Under the pieces are notes generated by a model. The model did not search any database. It saw nothing but the letters and a program-made list of their open reading frames with translations, and was not told where the DNA came from. The position numbers and the translations under genes were made by a program. Positions 19,938 through 28,875 of a stretch of 64,000 bases of DNA are shown here, piece after piece; within the stretch, counting starts at the first letter, position 1, and every line of letters starts with the position of its first letter. The DNA is from Pseudomonas sp. (lineage in GTDB: Bacteria; Pseudomonadota; Gammaproteobacteria; Pseudomonadales; Pseudomonadaceae). The stretch is taken from NCBI GenBank assembly GCA_030656145.1, contig JAUSOF010000016.1, positions 23,568-87,567 of the forward strand. Reading direction: 5' to 3'.

Positions 19938-19976
19938 GGGCATTCTCCATTCAAATGGGGGCGTGCCATAGCTTTA

Positions 19977-19991
19977 GCAAAGGCCGGGCCA
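19977..19991 (-). promoter_or_regulatory. Probable RpoN promoter of fliK
   Basis: The minus strand reads TGGCCC-GGCCT-TTGC(T). The -24 GG and -12 GC and their spacing are kept, with one change in the TGGCAC box. It lies 40 bp before the fliK start, in the gap between hptB and fliK. Confidence 0.7.
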
Positions 19992-20045
19992 AGTTACTGG
20001 CAGCGGGGCATGAACAATGGACAAGCGGCCCCTTGAGCGCCGTCT

Positions 20046-20399
20046 TTACGCCGTATAACGCTGACGCTCGGACTTGAACAAAATGCGCACGATGGCAAAT
20101 TCACGCTCGATCTGCTCGATCAGCTCGGGCGCCTCGGCCAACAGCTCGCGCCGGCCGACTTCTTCGAGTTGCTTGCACAAACCGGCAAGTATGGGCGCCC
20201 CCATGTTGCTACAACTGCCTTTGAAGCAGTGCGCGGCCAGACGCAGGCTGTGCGCGTCGGCCTTACTCATGGCTTGACGCAACAAGCGCAGGCGCTCTTC
20301 GGAATCAGTCAGGTAGGTATCCAGCAACACCGGATACTCATCTTCCATGACATCCTGCAACGCGGTCAGTACCGCGCTATCGAGATGAAGATCTGACAT
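20046..20399 (-). CDS. hptB: Histidine phosphotransfer protein HptB
   Basis: This 117-residue helical Hpt protein has the phosphorylatable His57 in AAHCFKGSCSNMGA. In P. aeruginosa HptB takes phosphate from hybrid sensors (such as RetS-network kinases) and passes it to HsbR, whose gene is 30 bp upstream here; the pathway sets the state of the anti-sigma antagonist HsbA and so balances FlgM/FliA activity and biofilm formation. The gene order hsbA-hsbR-hptB on the minus strand matches that system, which is the basis for the name. Confidence 0.88.
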   Translation of the reverse strand: MSDLHLDSAVLTALQDVMEDEYPVLLDTYLTDSEERLRLLRQAMSKADAHSLRLAAHCFKGSCSNMGAPILAGLCKQLEEVGRRELLAEAPELIEQIEREFAIVRILFKSERQRYTA

Positions 20400-20429
20400 A
20401 TGCTCGCTCCCTGATCATCAGCCAGGGGA

Positions 20430-22127
20430 TTATGCCCCAGCCAACCAGGAAAACTCCACGCTGACACCCCGGCCATCCTCTGCCCAGGAGCAACGCTCGC
20501 TCAACTGGCGAACCAGCATCAGGCCGCGCCCACACAGACGGTCGACGCGCAGTTTATCCTCAAGGACCGCCTGCACATCGAACCCCGCACCACTGTCTTC
20601 GACCCGCACAGTCAGACGCCCACCGCCAGGCTCGGGAACCAGTTGCAGATGGAAGCGCACATAACCCTGGTGCAACTCGGCCAGTTTTGCGCTGCGCTGC
20701 TGGTAATACTCGGCAAAGCCTTCGACATCGCACTTCAAGCTCGAATCCAGGCCCAGCACTCCATGCTCCAAGGCATTCGAGTAAAGCTCGGCCAGCACGC
20801 TGTACAACGCGCCGCCCTGGGGCCGCAAGCCTTCAACCTCGAGCAACAATTGCAGCAGCAACGGCAACGGATTGAAACGGCGTAGGGTTTCGCCACGGAA
20901 CTCGAAGCTCGCCGACCAATCCAGCGGGCTGTTCTGACCACTGCCGGTGAAGGTCAGCGGCCCACGATTCAGGCTGCCCTCCTCGACCATGCTGACTTCA
21001 ACCAGGCTGACGTCGTCCTGTTGTTCGCCACGAAAACTCAGCAGCGCCTGCTGCATTTCCGCGAACAGCTGTGACGGCTGTCGATTGGCGGCGAACACCC
21101 GCAGCAAGCGCATCTCGCCGAACAGCTCGCCCTGTTGATTGGACGCCTCCATTACGCCATCGGTCATCAGGAAAACCCGGTCACCCACCTCCAGCGGGAA
21201 TACCTCATAACGATCATTGAACGCCGTAGGCTCCAAAATCCCCAACGGCAAATGACGCGACACCAGGGGTACCCGCTCACCGCCATTGGCGCGCAGCAGA
21301 TAACCATCCGGCAAGCCGCCGCTCCACACCTCGACAACCCGGCGCTGGAAGCTGATATTGAGCAGGGTGGCACAACAGAACACACCCAGCGGCAGGATGC
21401 GTTTGAGCTTGGCGTTGATCTCGCGCACGATCTCCGGCAGCGAATAACCCTTGGCCGTCATGCCATAGAACACCTCGGCCAGCGGCATGGCGCCAATCGC
21501 CGCCGGCAGGCCATGGCCGGTAAAATCGCCGAGCAGCACGTGCATGCCACCGGAAGGTTTGAATGCTGCGAGCAGCAGGTCGCCATTGAACAGGGCAAAA
21601 GGCGATTGCAGGTAGCGGATATTCGGTGCGGCGAGGCAGCCGGAATGCGCCACCTTGTCGAACACCGCCTTGGCCACGCGCTGCTCGTTGAGCAGGTACT
21701 CGTTGTGCCGGGCTATCAGGTCGCGCTGTTGCCGCACGGTATCCTGCAGGCGACGCAAGCGGTCCATGGCATTGATTTTTGCTTCCAGGATCACCCGGTT
21801 GTAGGGTTTGGCGAGAAAGTCATCGCCGCCCGCCTCCAGGCAACGCACCAGCGCTTCGCCTTCGGTCAAGGAGGTCAGAAAGATGATCGGCACCAGCTCA
21901 TCGCCGGCTGCCTGCTTGATCCGCCGCGCTGCCTCGAAGCCGTCCATGACCGGCATCAGCGCATCCATCAACACCAATTGCGGGCGCTCCTGCTCGAACA
22001 GCGCAACCGCTTCCAAGCCATTGCTGGCTGTCAGGCTGCGATGCCCCTGACGGCTGACAATGGTCGACAACAGCATGCGGTCAGCAGCATTGTCCTCGGC
22101 AATCAGAATCGACAGACGCGGGGGCAT
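20430..22127 (-). CDS. hsbR: Response regulator with PP2C phosphatase and anti-sigma kinase domains, HsbR
   Basis: This 565-residue three-domain protein has an N-terminal receiver with phospho-acceptor D55 (LVLMDALMPVMDG) and K107, a SpoIIE/PP2C-type serine phosphatase at about 175-385 (LLGDFTGHGLPAAIGAMP, FLMTDGVMEASNQQGELFG, QQDDVSLVEV), and a C-terminal HATPase resembling anti-sigma kinases (ELYSNALEHGVLG, VEDSGAGFDV, GRGLMLVRQL). HptB phosphorylates the receiver; HsbR then dephosphorylates, or otherwise phosphorylates, HsbA. ATG 22127; hsbA lies 15 bp upstream. Confidence 0.9.
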   Translation of the reverse strand: MPPRLSILIAEDNAADRMLLSTIVSRQGHRSLTASNGLEAVALFEQERPQLVLMDALMPVMDGFEAARRIKQAAGDELVPIIFLTSLTEGEALVRCLEAGGDDFLAKPYNRVILEAKINAMDRLRRLQDTVRQQRDLIARHNEYLLNEQRVAKAVFDKVAHSGCLAAPNIRYLQSPFALFNGDLLLAAFKPSGGMHVLLGDFTGHGLPAAIGAMPLAEVFYGMTAKGYSLPEIVREINAKLKRILPLGVFCCATLLNISFQRRVVEVWSGGLPDGYLLRANGGERVPLVSRHLPLGILEPTAFNDRYEVFPLEVGDRVFLMTDGVMEASNQQGELFGEMRLLRVFAANRQPSQLFAEMQQALLSFRGEQQDDVSLVEVSMVEEGSLNRGPLTFTGSGQNSPLDWSASFEFRGETLRRFNPLPLLLQLLLEVEGLRPQGGALYSVLAELYSNALEHGVLGLDSSLKCDVEGFAEYYQQRSAKLAELHQGYVRFHLQLVPEPGGGRLTVRVEDSGAGFDVQAVLEDKLRVDRLCGRGLMLVRQLSERCSWAEDGRGVSVEFSWLAGA

Positions 22128-22142
22128 AGTTCAAAACTCTGG

Positions 22143-22448
22143 TTAAGAGATCTGGAACAGCTGTTCGAAATTGGAGATGGAGAGGATTTTGCGAACGTCA
22201 GGATTGCAGTTGAGCAAACGGATTTGCGCACGATCACCACCCGCATGATCACGCAATAACAGCAACATCCCCAGCGCCGAACTGTCTAGATAGGTCGTCC
22301 CCTTGAGGTCCACCACATAGCGCTTGGGGCTGAAATCGACGCGTTCGTAAGCATCACGAAATTCCTGGTGCGCGCCGAAATCGAAACGTCCCTGAATCAC
22401 AATGGTCAACTCTTGCCCATCAGGCGAAGGCAGCGAGGTAATGGCCAT
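22143..22448 (-). CDS. hsbA: Anti-sigma factor antagonist HsbA (STAS domain)
   Basis: This 101-residue STAS protein has the conserved phosphorylation loop LDSSALGML; Ser56 falls at the position of the phosphoserine described for HsbA of P. aeruginosa. Depending on phosphorylation, HsbA binds FlgM (freeing FliA and favouring swimming) or a diguanylate cyclase. ATG 22448 gives MAITSLPSPDGQ; the frame continues 18 codons upstream but without a better start. It lies between fliJ and hsbR in the fliE-to-fliK direction. Confidence 0.9.
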   Translation of the reverse strand: MAITSLPSPDGQELTIVIQGRFDFGAHQEFRDAYERVDFSPKRYVVDLKGTTYLDSSALGMLLLLRDHAGGDRAQIRLLNCNPDVRKILSISNFEQLFQIS

Positions 22449-22587
22449 GCATAACTCCTTAATCCAGCAGAACAGTCGATCGTACCCCAGGCACCGCTGC
22501 ACGATTGTTATCGCGCCTGATCAAGCCTGAGAGCACAACCCTTATAAAGCAGATGTAGCACTCGCCAGCGCCTGCGGCAACAAACAA

Positions 22588-23037
22588 TCAAGCCGAATCA
22601 TCTCGGCGTATGCGTTGTGATAGTTCATCGAGGAGTTTTTGTTCGCGTTTATCAGCACTCAAACGTGCTTCTTCCTGATAGCGCTTCACCAACTTGCGTA
22701 GGCCTTCGAGGCGAGCGTAACGCTGCTGCCAAACCTCGCGCACCTTATGCAGATTGTTGTCATGCCAGGCCAAGGTCTGGCGCTGCTGGCCGATGGCGGT
22801 TTCCAGTTGGGAAAGAAATCGCTGATAGTTCATCAACCACTGCCCGGAGACCCCACGCTGACCTTCAGTAATCCACTGCTGCTGATAATCGCCGCGGTAA
22901 TGCTCCAACTCGCCCAGCTTGACCTGCGCCTGATTCAGCAACCCCTGACAGTGCCCAAGCTGCATGGCAGCCTCTCGCTCGGCCCGCTCGGCCATGACGA
23001 TAACCGGCGCCAGACGCGCAGCGCGGCTGTTCGACAC
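22588..23037 (-). CDS. fliJ: Flagellar export chaperone FliJ
   Basis: This 149-residue, almost entirely helical coiled-coil protein is rich in Gln, Arg and Leu (REAAMQLGHCQGLLNQAQ). FliJ forms the stalk of the export ATPase and links it to FlhA. Its ATG (23037) is directly next to the fliI stop, with no gap. Identification rests on length, coiled-coil character and position after fliI. Confidence 0.93.
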   Translation of the reverse strand: MSNSRAARLAPVIVMAERAEREAAMQLGHCQGLLNQAQVKLGELEHYRGDYQQQWITEGQRGVSGQWLMNYQRFLSQLETAIGQQRQTLAWHDNNLHKVREVWQQRYARLEGLRKLVKRYQEEARLSADKREQKLLDELSQRIRRDDSA

Positions 23038-24402
23038 TTAGCGGCCCGGCGCGATATTGGGATTGAAGGACGCCGCCAGCAGCGCGCTGCTGCGTTCCAG
23101 GCTCTCGCTTTCACCTAAGCCCTGGCGCAGATAGCTGACCATCGCCGGCTGCCGGGCAATGGCCAGATCGGTATCGGCATCGCCACCGGGCACATAGGCG
23201 CCGACGCTGATCAAGTCACGGCTCTGCTGATAGCGCGCCCACAACTGCTTGAAGCGCTGCGCGCTGCGCTGATGCTCGCTGGTCACCACTTGCGGCATGA
23301 CCCGACTGATCGAGGCTTCGATATCGATAGCCGGGTAATGCCCCTCTTCCGCCAGGCGCCGCGACAGCACGATATGGCCGTCGAGTACGCCGCGCGCAGC
23401 ATCGGCAATCGGGTCCTGCTGATCGTCACCTTCACTCAAAACCGTATAAAACGCCGTGATCGAACCGCCGCCCTCCTCGGCATTACCGGCACGTTCGACC
23501 AGTCTCGGCAGCTTGGCAAACACCGACGGCGGATAGCCCTTGGTCGCCGGCGGCTCGCCAATGGCCAGGGCAATCTCGCGCTGGGCCTGGGCGAAACGGG
23601 TCAGCGAATCCATCAACAACAAGACGTTCTTGCCCTTGTCGCGAAAGTATTCGGCGATACGCGTGCAATACATCGCCGCCCGCAAACGCATCAACGGCGC
23701 ATCGTCCGCAGGCGAGGCGACCACCACAGAGCGCTTGATACCCTCAGTACCGAGAATTTCGTCGATGAACTCCTTGACCTCGCGACCACGCTCGCCAATC
23801 AGACCGACCACGATGATATCGGCCTCGGTAAAACGCGTCATCATGCCCAACAGCACGCTCTTGCCCACGCCAGTACCGGCGAACAGGCCAATACGCTGGC
23901 CGCGGCCGACCGTGAGCAGGCCATTGATACTGCGAATCCCGACATCCAGTGGCTGGCTGATCGGGTGGCGCTTCAGCGGGTTGATCGTCGGCCCATCCAT
24001 CGGCACCCAGTCTTCAGCCTTCATCCCGCCCTTGCCGTCCAGTGCGCGCCCGGTGCCGTCAAGTACCCGGCCCAGCATCGACTTGCCCATCGGCAGGCGC
24101 CCGCTGTCGGGTAGCGGCACCACCCGCGCCCCTGGCGCGATACCGGCCAGGCTGCCGACCGGCATCAGGTAACTCTTGCCGTTGGAGAAACCCATCACCT
24201 CGGCCTCGACCTGCACCGGGTGGTAACTGTCATCGTTGATCACCAGGCAGCGGCTGCCAAGAGCGGCGCGCAGGCCTTCGGCTTCCATGGTCAGGCCGAC
24301 CATACGCTGCAAGCGCCCCTCGACCACGGGCTGGCTGGGCAACTGCACCACATCGCTGTAGCCGGCCAGACGCTTGGCGAAACTGGTGCGTTCAAGGCGC
24401 AT
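23038..24402 (-). CDS. fliI: Flagellar export ATPase FliI
   Basis: This 454-residue F1-beta-like ATPase has the P-loop GTGVGKS at 176-182, Walker B region [22 protein letters not shown] with the following [14 protein letters not shown] signature of type III ATPases, and an Arg-rich C-terminal domain. It powers substrate unfolding and chaperone release at the export gate. ATG 24402 lies inside the last codons of fliH (11-bp overlap). A longer frame to 24618 only re-reads fliH. Confidence 0.97.
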   Translation of the reverse strand: MRLERTSFAKRLAGYSDVVQLPSQPVVEGRLQRMVGLTMEAEGLRAALGSRCLVINDDSYHPVQVEAEVMGFSNGKSYLMPVGSLAGIAPGARVVPLPDSGRLPMGKSMLGRVLDGTGRALDGKGGMKAEDWVPMDGPTINPLKRHPISQPLDVGIRSINGLLTVGRGQRIGLFAGTGVGKSVLLGMMTRFTEADIIVVGLIGERGREVKEFIDEILGTEGIKRSVVVASPADDAPLMRLRAAMYCTRIAEYFRDKGKNVLLLMDSLTRFAQAQREIALAIGEPPATKGYPPSVFAKLPRLVERAGNAEEGGGSITAFYTVLSEGDDQQDPIADAARGVLDGHIVLSRRLAEEGHYPAIDIEASISRVMPQVVTSEHQRSAQRFKQLWARYQQSRDLISVGAYVPGGDADTDLAIARQPAMVSYLRQGLGESESLERSSALLAASFNPNIAPGR

Positions 24403-25198
24403 GTACGGGCGCCTCGACCGCATCGAGATCAAGCTGAATGTCTGCAGGAACGGGGGTTGTGACTTGCTCGCGCTGCTGCTCGAACAACTGCTGCAGCGCC
24501 TGGCTGAGGCGCGTCTCGATGCTCGCATCAATACGACTGTGCTCAGTCTCGACCCGACAACCGCCGGGCAACAGAGCTTCGTCCTCGACAATCCGCCAGG
24601 TCTCCTCGTGGCGCTCACGCAGGGCCTTGACCATCTCGAAGTCCTGCGGGTTTAGCTGAATACGTACATTGCTGGCGCCCATGGGCAGCAACTTGAGGGC
24701 CTCGCGCAAAACCTGACGAATCTGGCTGGAATCGATGCTCAGTTCGCGCTGGATCACCTCGCGGGCCATGTGGCTGACCAGATTCACCAGCGCCACTTCA
24801 AGCTGTTGATCCTGCTCGGCAATGGGCTCGAACAGCTGCTGCATCAACTGCTCCACCGCAAGCATTTTGCTGGCCAGTGCAACATCGGCTTCCTGCTTGG
24901 CCTTCAGCTGACCGCCGTGATAGCCGTCCTTCTCGCCCGCAGCGAAGCCTTCGTTGTAGGCGTCCTGGCGAATTGCTTCCAGCTCATCCAGCGTCAACGG
25001 TTTGACATCTTCCAGGGCCACGTCTTCGGACTCGACTGACAGCCCCTGGGCGCCGGCGTCCTCGGCGGCACCGGCCGCGCTCGCTGGATCAGCCGCGGCA
25101 TCCTCGACATGCGGGTCGAAACTGGGCAAGGCCCAGCGGTCGATAACGCTGATGTCCTGGGCGCGAATCAACTCGCTGGGCGCTTCCTTGGGGGTCAT
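24392..25198 (-). CDS. fliH: Flagellar export ATPase regulator FliH
   Basis: This 268-residue protein has an acidic, Ala-rich N-terminal region (about 30-75), a helical stretch containing [22 protein letters not shown] and a C-terminal domain ([31 protein letters not shown]) that binds FliI. It keeps FliI inactive and carries it to the C-ring. It overlaps fliI by 11 bp and lies 15 bp after fliG. Confidence 0.94.
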   Translation of the reverse strand: MTPKEAPSELIRAQDISVIDRWALPSFDPHVEDAAADPASAAGAAEDAGAQGLSVESEDVALEDVKPLTLDELEAIRQDAYNEGFAAGEKDGYHGGQLKAKQEADVALASKMLAVEQLMQQLFEPIAEQDQQLEVALVNLVSHMAREVIQRELSIDSSQIRQVLREALKLLPMGASNVRIQLNPQDFEMVKALRERHEETWRIVEDEALLPGGCRVETEHSRIDASIETRLSQALQQLFEQQREQVTTPVPADIQLDLDAVEAPVHAP

Positions 25199-25213
25199 GC
25201 CGATCTTCTCCGG

Positions 25214-26230
25214 TTAAACCATCTCTTCGCCACCCTTGCCACCAAGGACAATTTCCCCAGCTTCGGCCATGCGCCGGGCAATGGTGAGAATTTCTTTCTG
25301 CGCCGTTTCCACGTCGCTGACCCGCACCGGGCCCTTGGCTTCCAGATCGTCGCGCAGCAACTCGGCGGCACGCTTGGACATGTTCTTGAAGACCTTTTCC
25401 TTGATTGCCTCGTCCGCCCCCTTGAGTGCCAACACCAACACATCGGAAGAAACCTCGCGCATCAACGCCTGGATACCGCGGTCGTCGACCTCGGCGAGGT
25501 TGTCGAAGACAAACATCAGGTCTTCGATCTGCGACGACAGGTCTTCGTCGACCTCGCGGATCGAGTCCATCAACTGGCCTTCGATCGAGCTGTCGAGGTA
25601 GTTCATGATGTCGGCGGCGCGCTTGACTCCACCCATGGTGGCGCGAGTGCTGCTGGAGTTGCCGGAGAATTGCTTCTCGAGAATCAGATTGAGTTCCTTG
25701 AGCGCCGCCGGCTGCACGGTATTCAACGAGGACACACGCAAAACGATATCCAGCCGCACCTTGTGATCGAAATGCCCAAGCACTTCACCAGCCTGATCGG
25801 GGTCGAGGTAGGCGACCACAATGGCCTGAATTTGCGGATGCTCGTAACGAATCACGTCGGCCACCGCACGCGGTTCCATCCACTTCAGGCTGTCCAGGCC
25901 GCTGGTACTGCCGCCGAGCAGAATACGGTCGATCAGGTTGCCGGCTTTGTCTTCGCCCAACGCCTGGGTCAGCATCTTGCGGATATAACCGTCAGCACCT
26001 ACGCCCAAGCTGGTCTGGTCGCCGACGATCTCGACGAACTCACCCATCACCTGCTCGACCTGCTCGCGGTGCACGTTGCGCATGCCGGCCATGGCCACGC
26101 CGACCCGCTGCACTTCCTTCGGCCCAAGGTGGCGCAGCACCTGCGCGGCATCGGTTTCACCGAGCGACAGCAAGAGGATCGCGGCCTTCTCGACCTTGTT
26201 CAATTTGGCAGCTGTTCGGTTATCACTCAT
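25214..26230 (-). CDS. fliG: Flagellar motor switch protein FliG
   Basis: This 338-residue rotor protein touches the stator. N-terminal (KAAILLLSLGETDAAQVLRHL), middle (EHPQIQAIVVAYLDPDQAGEVL) and C-terminal domains are all visible; the torque helix reads DDRGIQALMREVSSDVLVLALKG with its charged residues. ATG 26230 (MSDNRTAAKLNK) overlaps the fliF stop by eight bases; an ATG two codons upstream (26236) is possible but the shorter N-terminus matches relatives. Confidence 0.97.
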   Translation of the reverse strand: MSDNRTAAKLNKVEKAAILLLSLGETDAAQVLRHLGPKEVQRVGVAMAGMRNVHREQVEQVMGEFVEIVGDQTSLGVGADGYIRKMLTQALGEDKAGNLIDRILLGGSTSGLDSLKWMEPRAVADVIRYEHPQIQAIVVAYLDPDQAGEVLGHFDHKVRLDIVLRVSSLNTVQPAALKELNLILEKQFSGNSSSTRATMGGVKRAADIMNYLDSSIEGQLMDSIREVDEDLSSQIEDLMFVFDNLAEVDDRGIQALMREVSSDVLVLALKGADEAIKEKVFKNMSKRAAELLRDDLEAKGPVRVSDVETAQKEILTIARRMAEAGEIVLGGKGGEEMV

Positions 26231-28016
26231 CGGCATTGATCCACTCTTTGACCACCTGGGCGACCCGACCTGGATCTTCCGCTACCAGGCTCTTGATTGC
26301 ATTCAGCTGTGCATCATACCCCTCGCTCGGGCTCGGCAGGAGGATGCTTTGCGAGCCACCGAGACTGACCCGATCGGCCGCCAGCTCGCTGTCCAGGCCA
26401 CCCATCTCGCCCAGATCGACATCGCCATTGCGACCGCCAGCCGAAAGCTCCCGACCTTTACCACCGTTGGTGATGTTGTTCAGCACCGGGCGCAACACGC
26501 CGAAGACCAACACCAGGATGAACAACACGCCGAGCACTTGCTTGACCACGTCCCAGAACCAGGGCTGGGTATAGAACGGAATCTCGATGATTTCCTCACC
26601 AAGAACCGCAGTGAACGGCGTATTGATCACGCTCACACTATCGCCGCGGCTAGCGTCAAAGCCGACCGAATCCTGTACCAGCCGGGTGAAGCGCGCCAGT
26701 TCGTCGACAGTCCAGGGCGCACGGCTGACTTCGCCGGTTGCTGCGTCCAACTTGAACTGATCGTCGACCACCACCGCTACCGACAAACGGCGCAGACGGC
26801 CCTGCTGCTGCTTGGTGTAGCTGATCGAACGATCCAGCTCAAAGTTACGGGTCGACTGCTCGCGCTTGTCCGCCGGGAAAGGCGCCAGCATCGGCTGACC
26901 GGTTACGGGGTCCATAACCTGCTGGCCATTGACGTCCACCAGCGGTTGACCCGCGGCAATCGCTCCGCCAGCCGCGCCAGCACCGCCAGCCTGCTCAGGC
27001 GCTGCAGCTGCGCCTGGCGGCTGATTGGCAAGCGCGCCCGGCACACCCTGCGGTGACAGGCCGCTGGTACGCTGCTCGTTGACCTGTTGTTCGCTGCGCA
27101 GCGCCGGCTGATCAGGGTTGAACATTTCCGAGGTCGACTCGACCGCACTGAAGTCGACATCGGCCGACACTTCGGCCTTGTAGCGCCCAGCACCGAGCAC
27201 CGGCTGCAGGATATTGTGCACCCGCTGAGTGAGCATGCCCTCCATCCGCCGGCTGTAGTCGAACTGCTTGCCGGCCATGCTCAGCGCTGACATCTCCTGC
27301 TGATCGGACAGCAGGTTGCCTTTCTGATCGACCACCGTGACCTGGCCTTTATCCAGTTCAGGCACGCTGGTAGCCACCAGATTGATAATGGCCATCACCT
27401 GGCTCGGGTCCAGGCCGCGACCGGAATACAGCTCGACCAGCACCGAGGCACTGGGCTTGCGTTCGTCACGCACGAACACCGAGCTCTTAGGAATGGCCAG
27501 ATGCACCCGCGCAGCCTTGACGTTATTGAGGCTGGACACGGTGCGCGCCAATTCGCCTTCCAGGCCACGGCGATAGCGGGTGGCTTCCATGAACTGGCTG
27601 GTGCCGAGGCCCTGCTCCTTGTCGAGAATTTCAAAACCGATGGTGTTATCACTTGGCGCCACACCGGCAGCAGCCAAACGCATCCGTGCCCGCCCCAGAT
27701 CACTGGCCTTGACCAGCAGGGCACCTGAACTCGGCTCCACGGTGTAGCTGATATCGGCGGCGCCCAGGGTCTGCATGACCTGGGACGCATCCATCCCCTC
27801 CAGGCTGCCATACAGCGGACGATAGTCCGGCTGCTGCGACCAGAGCACCACAGCAAAACCAATCGCCACGCTGGCAGCCAGTCCGACCAGCAGGCCCAGC
27901 TGGCGCAGCATCGACATATCCGAGAGATTTTCCAGAAACGCCAAGCCGAATAGCGGCTTGCCCGAATCATCGCGAGCGGTAGTGGCGGGAACGTTTGTGG
28001 CGAGTGCGTCGGCCAT
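26223..28016 (-). CDS. fliF: Flagellar MS-ring protein FliF
   Basis: This 597-residue protein has transmembrane helices at about 40-60 and 460-480, between them periplasmic ring-building motifs (RRGLEGELARTVSSLNNVKAARVHLAIP, SVLVELYSGRGLDPSQVMAI). The C-terminal cytoplasmic tail binds FliG. The middle holds a Gly/Ala/Gln-rich flexible loop (about 325-360). It is the platform on which the motor and export apparatus assemble. Confidence 0.97.
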   Translation of the reverse strand: MADALATNVPATTARDDSGKPLFGLAFLENLSDMSMLRQLGLLVGLAASVAIGFAVVLWSQQPDYRPLYGSLEGMDASQVMQTLGAADISYTVEPSSGALLVKASDLGRARMRLAAAGVAPSDNTIGFEILDKEQGLGTSQFMEATRYRRGLEGELARTVSSLNNVKAARVHLAIPKSSVFVRDERKPSASVLVELYSGRGLDPSQVMAIINLVATSVPELDKGQVTVVDQKGNLLSDQQEMSALSMAGKQFDYSRRMEGMLTQRVHNILQPVLGAGRYKAEVSADVDFSAVESTSEMFNPDQPALRSEQQVNEQRTSGLSPQGVPGALANQPPGAAAAPEQAGGAGAAGGAIAAGQPLVDVNGQQVMDPVTGQPMLAPFPADKREQSTRNFELDRSISYTKQQQGRLRRLSVAVVVDDQFKLDAATGEVSRAPWTVDELARFTRLVQDSVGFDASRGDSVSVINTPFTAVLGEEIIEIPFYTQPWFWDVVKQVLGVLFILVLVFGVLRPVLNNITNGGKGRELSAGGRNGDVDLGEMGGLDSELAADRVSLGGSQSILLPSPSEGYDAQLNAIKSLVAEDPGRVAQVVKEWINADE

Positions 28017-28032
28017 GATTTAGAACCTACCC

Positions 28033-28362
28033 TTAAACCGGCATCTGCATGATGTCTTGATATGCCTGAACCAGCTTGTTGCGCACCTGGGTCATGGCCT
28101 GGAAAGACACACTGGCTTTCTGTGAGGCGATCATCACGTCGCTCAAGTCCACGCCACTCTTGCCCATTTCAAAAGCCGTGGCCAGTTGGTTGGAGGCCTG
28201 CTGGGTTTCGTTGACCTTGTTCACCGCCTGGCCGAGCATATCCGAGAAACTCGGCGCACCGACCTCCGGAGCACTGGCGACCGGCTTCTGCCGCGCCATC
28301 GCCTCGGTCTGCATGGAACGCATTTCCAGCATCAAGCGATTGAATTCAATACCCTGGCTCAT
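28033..28362 (-). CDS. fliE: Flagellar hook-basal body protein FliE
   Basis: This 109-residue rod adaptor ends with the family pattern [33 protein letters not shown]. FliE joins the MS ring to the proximal rod. It is the first gene of the fliEFGHIJ operon, with a perfect RpoN promoter 59 bp upstream. Confidence 0.95.
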   Translation of the reverse strand: MSQGIEFNRLMLEMRSMQTEAMARQKPVASAPEVGAPSFSDMLGQAVNKVNETQQASNQLATAFEMGKSGVDLSDVMIASQKASVSFQAMTQVRNKLVQAYQDIMQMPV

Positions 28363-28420
28363 GACCTACCTCCGCTGGCCGCGGTTTTTTGACACTACGC
28401 GGCTCTTGCCAAGGGAGGTT

Positions 28421-28435
28421 GCAACAAAGGTGCCA
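28421..28435 (-). promoter_or_regulatory. RpoN (-24/-12) promoter of the fliE operon
   Basis: The minus strand reads TGGCAC-CTTTG-TTGC, an exact consensus match. It lies 59 bp before the fliE ATG and just upstream of a repeat block. Confidence 0.93.
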
Positions 28436-28469
28436 GATAGCAGCAGCTACACGCTTTAAGCCCTATACG

Positions 28470-28790
28470 TCCGTAGGCTGGTGCTGAGCACAGCCCGCCG
28501 CGAAACCCAACACCGCGCCAGCAGCGCACGGCGCATTCCCGGATTCCAGCCAAATCCGTAGGCTGGGTTAGCGGCGCACGCCGATCTCAAGCACACCTCA
28601 AAGCCAACCCGCCGCGTAACCCAACACCGCGACAATAGGCACAGTGCAATCACGGATTCCGGCCAAATCCGTAGGTTGGGTTAGCGGCGCATGCCGATCT
28701 CAAGCACACCTCAACGCCAACCCGCCGCGTAACCCAACACCGCGCCAGCAGGCACGGCGCATTCCCGGATTCCGCTGGCGCTTATCCAGG
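28470..28790. repeat. Three tandem ~113-bp repeats between fliE and fleR
   Basis: Three head-to-tail copies occur with a period of 113 bp (matching points at 28552 and 28665). Each contains AATCCGTAGGYTGGGTTAGCG, CCGATCTCAAGCACACCTCA and CCCGCCGCGTAACCCAACACCG, then CACGGATTCC or CCCGGATTCC. The first copy is more diverged. The last two are about 90% identical by eye. Each unit contains the two complementary arms of the window-wide palindromic element. No gene is seen in this gap. Confidence 0.85.
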
Positions 28791-28875
28791 CTACGAACGG
28801 TCCACCCCGGCGAATACGGCATAACGCTGTCACGGCCTGGCTTCGGCTCTTACTGGCCGCTTGTGGCTGCCAGCA

